This document shows positions 55,126 through 64,000 of a stretch of DNA of 64,000 bases, piece after piece; position 1 is the stretch's first letter, and each line of letters starts with the position of its first letter. The position numbers were made by a program, and so were the translations under genes. The notes beneath the pieces are model-generated. The model did not search any database. It was not told the origin of the DNA and worked only from the letters and a program-made list of their open reading frames with translations. Origin of the DNA: Polyodon spathula (taxonomy: Eukaryota; Chordata; Actinopteri; Acipenseriformes; Polyodontidae); the NCBI RefSeq assembly GCF_017654505.1, contig NC_054547.1, forward strand, positions 21,259,975-21,323,974, given 5' to 3'.

Positions 55126-55534
55126 GCAGCACCTCCAGGACTCCCGAAAAGGTACTGCAATTTATTTATTTATTTATTTTTTAATTACTTGTGGAGTGAT
55201 GAAGAAGAGGAGGATGGAGGAAGCTTCATGTTGCGTGCGCTCCCCAGAGGCCAACTCTCCAGAAAATGATGGAGAGGTACGAGAGCTGGCTGAGGGACCC
55301 CCGCGCCCCCCGTGCCTAAAAACAGAGGGGAGACACCTGCTGGGGGACAGCAAATTGAATATCCTTAGACTTCATCAGGCTGAAGCCAGAAGTCTAACAA
55401 AAAAACAAACAAAAGAAAAAAACCAGAGAATATCCAGGGCTCACAGAGGAATTGGAGTGGATGACCTAGATGGTTGACTGGGACTACCAGGAGTGGGAGA
55501 GAGGAGACATTGAGCCCAAGAGGGAGGTGTCGGT

Positions 55535-55760
55535 GCATCCACAGCCCAAAAGGGAGGAGGCCGAGTGTCCACAGCCAAGTGGGAGGAGTCGGTTCATCCA
55601 CAGCCCAAGAGGGGGAAGGCCAAATGTCCACAGTCAAGTGGGAGGAGCCAGTGCGTCCACAGCCCTGGAGGGGGTAGGTCGAATGTCCACAGCCCAAGAG
55701 GGAGGAGCCAGTGCATCCACAACTCAAAAGGGGGGAGGCCGAACGTCCACAGCCCACATC
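55535..55760. repeat. GC-rich tandem repeat of about 60 bp
   Basis: Units of the type CCACAGCCCAAAAGGGAGGA followed by GTGTCCACAGCCAAGTGGGA repeat about four to six times. A second repeat type follows at 55780-55990 (CACCTCCACCAGCAGA) and a third at 56190-56480 (CACCTGGGGTTGCCTGCTG). Confidence 0.85.
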
Positions 55761-56703
55761 TCCACCAGCAGAGGAAGAGTACCTGCTGGTTCCACTTCTA
55801 CCTCCGTGGGATGACTGCATGCCACTCCCACCTCCACCAGCAGATGGAGAATACCTGATGGTTTCGCCTCCACCGCCGTGGGAGGACTGCTTGCTGCTCC
55901 CACCTCCACCAACAAAAGGAGAGTATCTGCTGGTTCTGCCTCCACCATTGTGGGAGGACCTACTGTGCCCATCTCCACCAGCAGAGAGAGCATGCCTGAT
56001 GGTCCCCCCACTGCAGCCCCTGCTGTCCTTGCAGCCAAAAGGGGAGGGTCTGCTGCCGCCATTGCAGCCAGATGGCCTGCTGCCGCCATCGCCTTCCAAG
56101 GATGCCTGCCTTGCACCGCCCAAGGATGTCATGCCCGCTCCACTCGGGGATGCCACACTCGCTCTGCTCAAGGATGCCATGTCTAGATCGCCTGGGGTTG
56201 CCTGCTGTTCCACATCACCTGGGGTTGCCTGCTGCTCCGCATTGCCTGGGATTGCCTGCTGGCTGCCTGCTGCACATCACCTGGGAGAGCTGCGTCTTTT
56301 ATCTCTCCTAGGGTTGCTGACGGTTCTGCTTCCCATGGGGTCACTGCCATCTCTGCTTCGCTTGAAGTTGCTGCCATCTTTGCTTCACCTGGGGTCTCTG
56401 CCGTCTCTGCTTCGCCTGGGGTCACTGAGAGCTCTGCTTTGCTTGAGATCGCTTAGAGCTCTACTTCACCTGGAGTTGCTGCTGGTCCTGTGGCCGGAGC
56501 CCCATAGAGGGGAGCTGCCAGCCATGAAAAAGGAAGGGGGGAGGTCAGGAGATCAGCTCCCCTCCACAGCAGTTTCATTGCAGAAGATCGGGTGGCCGGA
56601 GTCCCAAAAAGGGGAACTGCCAGCCACGAAGAAATGGGGGGTGAAGGACCTCCCACCATGGCGCCACCATGGACACCTTGCTTCCCCTCTTCCGGGACTT
56701 TGA
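55711..56703 (+). CDS. Proline-rich repetitive frame of the non-autonomous LTR element
   Basis: A 330-residue open frame. Residues about 15-110 are built of repeats of about 22-25 residues such as EEYLLVPLLPPWDD and PPPPADGEYLMVSPPPPWED. Later parts are Leu/Pro-rich repeats (GVACCST, SLPSLLRL). It ends near the polypurine tract. No zinc knuckle or enzyme motif is seen. The opposite strand (56213-55365) is also open and Gly/Ser-rich, and other forward frames (55470-55858) are open as well; this is expected when tandem DNA repeats have periods divisible by three. Coding is therefore unproven. It may be a degenerate gag-like polypeptide. Confidence 0.4.
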   Translation: MHPQLKRGEAERPQPTSPPAEEEYLLVPLLPPWDDCMPLPPPPADGEYLMVSPPPPWEDCLLLPPPPTKGEYLLVLPPPLWEDLLCPSPPAERACLMVPPLQPLLSLQPKGEGLLPPLQPDGLLPPSPSKDACLAPPKDVMPAPLGDATLALLKDAMSRSPGVACCSTSPGVACCSALPGIACWLPAAHHLGELRLLSLLGLLTVLLPMGSLPSLLRLKLLPSLLHLGSLPSLLRLGSLRALLCLRSLRALLHLELLLVLWPEPHRGELPAMKKEGGRSGDQLPSTAVSLQKIGWPESQKGELPATKKWGVKDLPPWRHHGHLASPLPGL

Positions 56704-56716
56704 AATTGAGGGGGGA

Positions 56717-57760
56717 TGTGGTATGAAAGCAAGAGTTGTTGAATTATAGCAAAATGTCATGTTTAATGGAGGCTAGGAGTGTGACGATTGGTGCAAAATC
56801 AAAGCCGTTATCATGGTCACCATGTAGGGTGTCAGAGAGAGATGGGCTGAAGGGTCCCAATTTTTTAATGAGAACCCTAAAAAAAGGGCCCGGGATTGCA
56901 TGGATAGAGGGACAGAACCACTCCCTTACCCCTATTAGGATGGCCCAACAAGCAGATAGGGGAATGCAAGGCTGTTCATTAGCCCTGTTCAGTAAATTCT
57001 TCCACTTCACCTCGTGTTATGATTACATACCTTGTAGCTACAAATCCATCTGATCAATCTTACCTGTTGTGCTCTTCCAGTTACTACATAGGTCTCATAT
57101 GTGAAGTTCTGAAAGAAACACATGTTATGTCTTTTTAAAACATGATATCGTGTACTACACTGGGTTGAAGAAATCTCTGCAATGCTTTCAGGCCATGTTG
57201 GAGTTCCTTGTTCACTTCATGTAAAAAATAAATAAAAAATAAAAAAACAAAGGGAAATCTTCCCCTACACCTCCACCACATCAAAATAAACACTAATTCA
57301 CTGGGCAGTGTCTGATTACAGATTGTGGATTTCTGGCCAAGAGTCCCCCTCTGGCTATTGAGAACCCAGTGCCAACTCTCTCTAACTTGCCTCTAAAGGG
57401 AGATGCAGTTGCAATGGTGTTGGAGGGGAGGATGGAGGAAAAAATGGCCCAGACAGGGAGAGGTGCTTGAACTAGGATTTAAATAGCTATCTGGAAGAAG
57501 TAAGAGGAGGAGCCCTTACTACTGCCCCATGAACCATACTATTGGTTACAAAAACTAAGAACACTATTTCAGGGGTGTCCTGGAAAAATGGGATATCCCG
57601 TTATTTCAGATTTATTGCTTAGTATTACCATCACATTGTGGTGGAATACTAAAGAAAGGTAACCCACAGACATTTCACTTTAAAAAAAAAAAAAAAAATC
57701 ATAATAAAAGGAATAAGCTTTGTGATTCGTCTTAGAAAACGGGGAACGTAGGTCCAAAAT
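56717..57760. other. Intergenic, nothing recognised
   Basis: No gene or repeat family recognised. An A tract lies at 57682-57698. Confidence 0.45.
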
Positions 57761-57762
57761 AA

Positions 57763-59690
57763 GGCCTCATTCACACTTGGCTGATATTCGGTTTGTTTGA
57801 GTTTGGAACGTTTGCCCTTAAGTGTGAAAGCGCCAAATGTTCCCAGGAATGACTAAAACGAACCATCCCGAAACCACATGAAAGAGGTGGTCTCAGCACG
57901 GTTGCATCTGTTCTGGGGACAGTTCGCTTATTTTTGCTTCAGTGTGAAAGAAAAATGTTCTCAGTTCAGTTGCGAACATCAAGTGTACCAGTGTCAATTA
58001 TATTTAGTTCAGTAACTGATGTAACTCAGTTGGAACTAAAACCAGTAGAATCTTGTATACAATAGTATTATTGCCATCATTGTAGCATACCTTGAAAGTG
58101 AAGATGTCACTTCATGGAGATGAAGAAAAGCATCCCGTTGCCTCTTGTGCAGCTGTAGAAATATTGTACTTATGCTTTAGCTAACTGTGCTATCGGATGG
58201 AAAACGTTAAGTTACTTTTTAAAAAAGATTTAAAAAAAAAAAAAAAACACCACATTTAATACAGTCGAGAATTAAGAATCTTTAACTATGTCATAGAAGT
58301 TATATTAGGCGGGTCTATAATAAATAAATCATAACTTGAGATTTGTTTTCGTAGTAGTGCCAGTAGCTGAGAGACTACAAACTGCGGGTGAGATTTTATG
58401 CAAACAGCAGATCCCACAAGAAGATAGTGTGAACACACAGTAGGCTTGTGAGGCGAGAGTGTATTAAATGGAATGTCCAGACAGTAATTTATGTGTACAA
58501 AAATAAAATAATTTATTTTTATTATGTATACACAACAAAATAATTAAATAACAAAAGAAAACAAAATGGTGTGAGGGAAGGAGTGCAGGGGTGAAATCCA
58601 AAACAAACCGTGATGACTCGTCTTTAATCGTCTTCGTGGCGAACCATACATAAACAAAAAAAGACAAAAGAAATGTTAGTGTTTTTTTTTGTTTGTTTTA
58701 AAAATCCCGCTGCACCAAACCAGTCTCTCCCTCCACCCGTTACTCCTCCTATTTTACTTTCAGACCAACCCCGAACACAGTAGTACGTTCCCTTTAGTAT
58801 GTAATGTCCCGCCTCTGTAGTCAAGGGAACACCAATCCCCAACTGACAAGTGTCCTTATCATTCACTTGACTCCCATGGCTGGAATTTACATACTCGTAC
58901 TTCCGCCCCTCACCAAGGTGCCGCCCCTCAAAAGATGACTGTTGCCATGGTCACGAGATCTTGGTAAGGTAAGTCCGGAGTTGGTTTGATGCCATCTACT
59001 GTCGGGAGGCTGAATCACAGACCGAAATCCCTTTGACTCATCACAAGGCTATAATAATAATACAGGTTTTATTTTATTCACGCTTCTCTCATGCAGTGGT
59101 TTCATTTGAATGGTACTTTTACTTTAATTTGTAAATTCTGTGATGTGAATACATTTTAATTAAGATGCGTAATTCTCCCAGTGCTATAAAGAAAACAATT
59201 GAGTTTTGTTCGGTTTTGCCAAGATCATAATATTGCTACTGCATAATATAGATCAGCTGCATAAAGACCTGTCTACCACAGAATAGAATATGTAGGAGAT
59301 AAGTGGCTTATGAACAGTAAGTGCAAAATGTTTTATTATTATATTCAATTATAGTGTATTAAATTAAAGCTGCCAAATGTTAAATTCATATGTTTTTTTG
59401 TATCATATATCAAACTGTACCGAGTTTTGTTTTATTTGCTATTTATTAGCTATTATCTGTTTTTTGTGTTCTCAGTACAATTGCAGATGTGTAATGTGAA
59501 AGGGAAGTGTTCTCGGTACACTTGAAAATAGATGGAAGTGAACTCAGTACATTTGCAAGTGTACTCGGCACAGATCCAGTCTGAAAGAGAAGCGATCTGA
59601 GGATGTTTCCACTGAAGCACCGAGCACACTTGGTAAGTGTACCATACTCAGTACATTTACAAGTGTTCCCAGTGTGAAAAGGGGGTAAGA
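57763..59690. repeat. Possible MITE split by a solo LTR
   Basis: The left end (GGCCTCATTCACACTTGG) and the right end read in reverse (CCCCCTTTTCACACTGGG) are similar. The right half repeats AGTGTACTCGG/AGTACATTTGCAAGTG motifs, and both halves carry AGTGTGAAAG and GTTCTCAGT blocks. The LTR at 58447-59045 lies between. Element family unknown. Confidence 0.35.
58447..59045 (-). mobile_element. Solo LTR, copy 2
   Basis: 599 bp, TGTGAGGC to CATCACA, flanked by perfect AGGCT duplications (58442-58446 and 59046-59050). Very similar to 15526-16118. The minus orientation is inferred from an AATAAA-like signal near the low-coordinate end. Confidence 0.92.
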
Positions 59691-59751
59691 CATTTTTTTT
59701 ACTTTTACTGAATTTAAATATTGGTAGACTTATTGCACAAGCCCCAACTCC

Positions 59752-59752
<1 letters not shown>

Positions 59753-59791
<39 letters not shown>
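59753..59791. repeat. Poly-C tract
   Basis: 39 consecutive C. The minus-strand frame through it encodes a polyglycine run and is not evidence of a gene. Confidence 0.98.
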
Positions 59792-59799
59792 TTGATCTG

Positions 59800-62450
59800 A
59801 CACAGATGGTCAAAGTAGATCATTTGAAAGAGCAGACAACAAGGACAATGATAGAAAGAGAGAGGGGGCATATATCAGTGCACTCTAGGATGGAGGATTG
59901 CTAATCGTTGTGAACATTCAGAAAATTATGTCTTGTGCCTTGAACATCTTGCTTACAGCAGCAGGGTCTGATCCAAACATTATATGAGAAAGCACTTAAA
60001 GTCCCCCATCCTTCGCACAGCTTTCTAAACAGAAGTAAATTATCAAAACCGCTTTTGAAAGTGAATGAAAGGTGACTCTCTCTCTCTCTCTCTTTCTACC
60101 CCCCTTCCTACTTTGACATCTCTTTTTTTCTTACTTGCTATTTTCTGGGCTAGGTGATAACCGCCGGTAATAGGATTAACATTGATTTATTTTTGCAAGA
60201 ACAGAGATGTGCCAGTTCTAGCTATTTATTGAACTGCTAGCTTTGAACTGACAAAACTGACTGCAGGAAAAAGACCTAATGTAGTATTTTAAAGAAAAGA
60301 AAAGCCTTTCTTTATTTTTGTGCATTTTTTTTCTCTCTTTTTGTTATTGCAGGATAAAAGTGAAAACTTGGCGTCTGTGTTCTGAGCATCAGTAATTACT
60401 TGATTTATTCACTTTGTATTCTTTACCTTCCCGGCTTAATATATTTAAGATTTGATCTATGATTTTTTTTATTGTGATTTAACTTCTTTTTCAGCTTGAA
60501 ATGGAAGATCCTTAGAGACTTTTTTCAGGGTTTTTTTTTCAGTCTATGCATCTCTCAAAGCCAGTGTCTGTAAGTGATTTTAACGCACACTCTACATAGT
60601 ACTGATGAAATACTGGGTTTAGTGGAAGAATATCTCGAATGCTATGTTGTAATGATGGTTATTAAAAAGACAGGCCCTTGGTGGCAAGATGATATTATGT
60701 ACTGAACTCATTGTCGCCTCTGGTTTAGGAACTCACTTTTTACTGAAACTTCACTTCTTTACTCATTTACTCACTGAGTTACTGACATACCATGTTTTGG
60801 CAACCCAGGTCACAGTCCCACATACTGTTAAACTAATTACCTGAGTCGACCCTAGCCCGATCCGGGTCGGCAACGACCCACCTCGGGATGTGGGCTGACA
60901 TGCTTTGTCCCTGGTCGAGCAAGATAAAATACATGATGGGCGTTCATAAGTGGACGAAGTAACAAACATCAATGCGTGCGTGAAAGTTTCACTTGTGAGC
61001 CATTTCTGTTTATTCTGTTTAGCCAGCTGAAAGGATAGTGTTGAGCGATGAAGAAACGTTTGCTCTAATCAATATTTGGGCAGACGATTCAATCTAGAGA
61101 GGCATCTGTAACAAGAATGCCACCTTGAAAGCCTGAACAGATAAAAGGGTTATCATGTGAACATTGCTGCTTCTGGGACATTGTGTACTGTACATGCATT
61201 ATGTACTTGCTTCTGTCACCCAGGTCGACCCTGCTTCTTCAAAAACCCTTATAAAAACATATCGATACACGTAACATCGGTTCATGACCGAGGTAGGGTC
61301 CGACCTGGGTAGAGCATGCCAATATGAGTGTATGACATGGTTGCCGACACATATGCAGTGAGAAACCAGTTGCATTTTATTAACAATTAGGTATTTTTAA
61401 GATCCTCATTCAAAAAATTGGGACCCTTAATTGCTGACCGCACATATCCATCAGTCTGTCATTAGTCAGTCACATTCTACATGGCAAGCACCATAATTGC
61501 CTTGATTTTGCATCAAACCTTTATGACAATCTGGACGTTTTGGATTGCATTTGGGTATAAGCTCGATTTTGAAATATTTTCAACCTTTAAGTACTGTGTG
61601 ATTATTACATAAACAATTAAACATATTTCCCAGAGTAAGGATTCTACTTTGAGAAAGATGTTGTCAATCAGGGGAGACTCTGTGAGCATGAGTTATCAAT
61701 CATGTGGCTATGCAAGATGGTGACTTCTACAGAAGATGACATGGTTAGGAATCCTGCTACAACCAATAGTTATAATGATATGTATGCCGAAGCATTGTAA
61801 TGCAATTGTGGGATATTCGTGGACTAAGCCTCAGCAGCTCCTCAAAAGTATTTGGATCCATACAAATAAAATTGCTATAACTTAAGATCACAGTCTGCTC
61901 CTCTCTCCTCCCGATTCAAGATTCACTCCCTTATCCACACGACTCCTTTGCTGTGCTTTCCTCTTTATTCGAGGAGTATGATCAGCTCCTCTCTTCTCCC
62001 GATTCAGATGCACTCCCTTGTCCAGACGGTCCTCTGTTTCCACTTTTACAAAGTTTTAGTGCGATTACATGTGCAGACTTTCCTTCCTTTTTGGAGTGTG
62101 CAGCAGAAATGATCATGTGCTGTTTGAAAATGTTTCCCCGACAATGTTTTCTGACAATTTTTGAAGAAAAAAATGTTTCCACAGGCTTAAAGAGTAAGTA
62201 GCAGGATTCAGAAAAAATTTAACCTTATATGTTCCCACTTGATGCTACACTGTTTAAATAATGTATCTGTAATTTTTCTTTTCATTGTTAAAATCCTGAC
62301 AACTTTTTACACTTATAACTTTGAAGTTTCAAAGCTCTTTTAAAAATGTCTGCTCTGGTGCACTGCATTTTGAGGTCTGTCCTCCAAATCAGTGGTTCTC
62401 AAACTTTTTGGGCCTTCCTCTTGTCTGTGGTACTTGACACCCCCCTTCCC
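59800..62450. other. Intergenic; GC-palindromic candidate repeat inside
   Basis: No gene recognised. A CT tract lies at 60076-60093. Between about 60786 and 61326, TACCATGTTTTGGCAACCCA and the reverse of TGGGTAGAGCATGCCAATAT are loosely inverted, with GATCCGGGTCGG and TCGACCC motifs between; this may be a decayed MITE. 61953-62201 is an open frame (82 residues) without known similarity; CTCCTCTCTYCTCCCGATTC is repeated at 61899 and 61987. Confidence 0.4.
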
Positions 62451-62458
62451 CCAACACA

Positions 62459-62461
62459 TAC

Positions 62462-62527
<66 letters not shown>

Positions 62528-62530
62528 ATA
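62459..62530. repeat. (CA)n microsatellite
   Basis: About 35 CA units with rare interruptions. Confidence 0.97.
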
Positions 62531-62848
62531 CTGGTAAAAAAAAAAAAAATCCAACATGCCTGTGGCTTCTCTGTATGTCACTGCTGTTTTTTTCTTCTTC
62601 TTTTGAACAAACTAGCCACCGATCCATCAAAATAAGAGCAAACTTGACACTGCAATTTACAGTGTACTGATTGTGACCATCGCTTACTAACGTGGACACC
62701 AAGCTGTTAAACAACATAATCTGCTGCCATAATCTGCTGCCAACTTCATCCAAAAATATGCAAGCTTATAAGGCACCAGTCAGATGCACAGTGTCAGATT
62801 TTTACATGCCTGGCGGTGTTAGCATAAAGATTTGTTTTAATATACACC

Positions 62849-63302
62849 TGTGACAGAGATCGAATGACGTTTGGTGTTAGATCTCCCTCCCGACATGAGA
62901 GGGCACTAGATAAAAGGAACAGAGTACCCTGGACCAAAAGGCATGACACTTTATTCCTGCGGGTAGGTGGAAGTCGGTCAGCTAGAAAAGGGGCAGGACT
63001 ATGGTACCCGAACTCAATGACCTGGACGAGAAACGGCGTGGCATCCACGGGTTGGAGAAATGGATGCATTCGTTAACCAAGGGGTCATGAGCGAAGGTAT
63101 AAAATAGAGGCGTAGCAAAGTAATCTGTTCCTTTGTAAATGGTTAGAATATAACCTCAGAGGATACCCTGCAATAGTAAAAGAAACATGAGTGTTTGTTA
63201 AGTCTGTCTTGTTATGCCGTTTGTCTGTATTCTCTGTTCAAGATTACTAACACGATCTGTAGCTGCAGCCGCAGGCCAGCATCAAACCCAAACACCAGCA
63301 CT
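62849..63302 (+). mobile_element. LTR fragment related to the 32030 solo LTR
   Basis: It begins TGTGACAGAGATCG and shares ATCTCCCTCCCGAC, a GTCGGTCAGC block, GTTAACCAAGGGGTCATG and CTGTTCCTTTG-like segments with the solo LTR at 32030. The 3' part is missing; L1-type sequence begins near 63308. Confidence 0.75.
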
Positions 63303-63307
63303 TCACT

Positions 63308-64000
63308 TTTCAATTCAAATTTTTATTGGATTTTATTAAAACACCAAAAAATAGATATATAATAATAACTATAATGGCAATTAAAAAAAAAAAAAAACCA
63401 TAAAACACTGCAGTTCACTAACAGACCAAAGGAGCATAAACATTTTCCATGGAATAGCCTATACTATAAAAAGGAAAACATAAATAAAAGAGCACAATAC
63501 ATCAATACATAAAAGTCAAGGTCATATCTAACTTTCAGGGGCTGAAGTATGCCCCACTCCCACTCTCAGCATAATTTATTTTATAGCCAGAAAAAATGCT
63601 ATACTGATCAATTGTGCTAAGAACACCAGGGACCGATTTTTCAGGGTTTGTTGAGTATAAGAGAATATCATCAGCGTAAAGAGATAGTTCATGTTCACTG
63701 TCATTAGATAAAATACCATCAATTGTAGAAAAAGATCTAATGGATTCCATGAGGGGTTCTATTGCTAAGGCAAAAAGAAGTGGGGATAGGGTTCACCCCT
63801 GCCGTGTGCCTCTACTAAGAGAAAAATTCCATGATAAAATACCATTTAAAAGTATTTGAGCCTGCGGCGAAGAGTACATTGATTTAACCCATTTTATAAA
63901 ATTAGGACCTAAATAAACTTTTTCAAGCACTAAGAAAAGAAAATCCCACTCAACCCTATTGAAGGCCTTTTCAGCATCTAGTGACACAATCATTGCAGAT
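63308..64000 (-). mobile_element. L1/Tx1-type LINE fragment, runs off the window
   Basis: On the minus strand, reverse transcriptase blocks of the L1/Tx1 group are followed within about 200 bp by an AATAAA-containing 3' end (63355-63308). The normal long C-terminal part of ORF2 is missing, so the copy is internally deleted. Confidence 0.8.
63535..64000 (-). pseudogene. L1/Tx1-type reverse transcriptase fragment
   Basis: IVSLDAEKAFNRVEWDFL carries the first catalytic Asp; ILLNGILSWNFSLSRGTRQG is the block before the active site; then LSLYADDILLYS has the Asp pair. Between them a TGA (about 63799-63797) replaces the conserved Cys codon after RQG. The frame then continues into ESIRSF and ends after GAYFSP at 63535. 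The N-terminal half is beyond the window. Confidence 0.85.

Larger units (their letters stand above)
54576..56715 (+). mobile_element. Non-autonomous LTR element with repetitive internal region, 3' LTR missing
   Basis: A 529 bp LTR (TGTAACAG to CTGTCACA) is followed by a primer-site-like motif and about 1.6 kb of repetitive GC-rich sequence ending in a polypurine tract, TTGAGGGGGGA (56706-56716). No protease, polymerase or integrase is present. TGTG follows the tract, but the rest of a second LTR is absent, so the 3' end is lost. Confidence 0.75.

Noticed and set aside
59446..59871. A 141-residue minus-strand frame with a polyglycine run
   Set aside because: It is created by the 39-base poly-C tract; the flanks have no recognisable domain.
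62340..62753. Minus-strand frame with a long Cys-Val repeat, and matching Thr-His frames on the plus strand
   Set aside because: Direct translation of the (CA)n microsatellite.

Overview
The window looks like repeat-rich, gene-poor vertebrate DNA, most likely from a ray-finned fish. The evidence is the mix of mobile elements: CR1-type LINEs whose ORF1 is an SGNH esterase, several Tc1 transposons with roughly 200 bp terminal repeats, a Gmr1-like Ty3/gypsy element, a class I-like endogenous retrovirus, a hAT remnant, an L1/Tx1-type LINE, tRNA-derived SINEs and long AT and CA microsatellites. The CR1 3' end and the SINE near 42.0 kb resemble repeats I remember from sturgeon and paddlefish DNA. 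That placement is from memory and is not proven. I recognise no host protein-coding gene, rRNA or functional tRNA.

Layout: 0-2.1 kb CR1 copy A (minus); 3.6-4.6 kb a long inverted repeat; 5.3-6.8 kb a decayed PIF1-helicase-like region followed in the same orientation by a USP-like protease; 8.5-11.2 kb CR1 copy B (plus); 11.6-12.05 kb a broken LTR; 12.19-14.05 kb a complete small non-autonomous LTR element; 14.6-15.5 kb CR1 copy C joined to a 593 bp solo-LTR-like unit; 16.4-17.4 kb a roughly 130 bp tandem repeat containing nuclear-receptor DR1 motifs; 17.7-25.36 kb a decayed endogenous retrovirus without a visible 5' LTR; 25.4-26.4 kb a second DR1 array; 29.2-32.0 kb a third array in reverse orientation, interrupted by a Tc1 element (30.19-31.75 kb) and bordered by a solo LTR (32.03-32.76 kb); 34.82-39.91 kb a Gmr1-like element with a SCAN-like Gag and integrase before reverse transcriptase, its 3' LTR cut by a hAT remnant (39.91-41.56 kb); 42-47.3 kb mostly unique sequence; 47.4-51.7 kb three Tc1 relics, one holding a nested solo LTR; 54.58-56.72 kb a non-autonomous LTR element with a repetitive proline-rich frame; 57.8-59.7 kb a possible MITE split by a solo LTR; 62.85-63.3 kb an LTR fragment; 63.3 kb to the end an L1/Tx1-type LINE (minus).

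The region is a stack of nested insertions, and perfect short target duplications date several of them relative to each other. Nearly every element gene is broken. The exceptions with long open frames are the CR1 ORF1, the CR1-B reverse transcriptase and the Gmr1-like gag. The observations most worth following are the helicase plus USP protease association, the SCAN-like Gag with copia-like pol order, the shared primer-site-like motif that may link small non-autonomous LTR elements to a Gmr1-type partner, and the spread of DR1 motifs by a satellite-like repeat.
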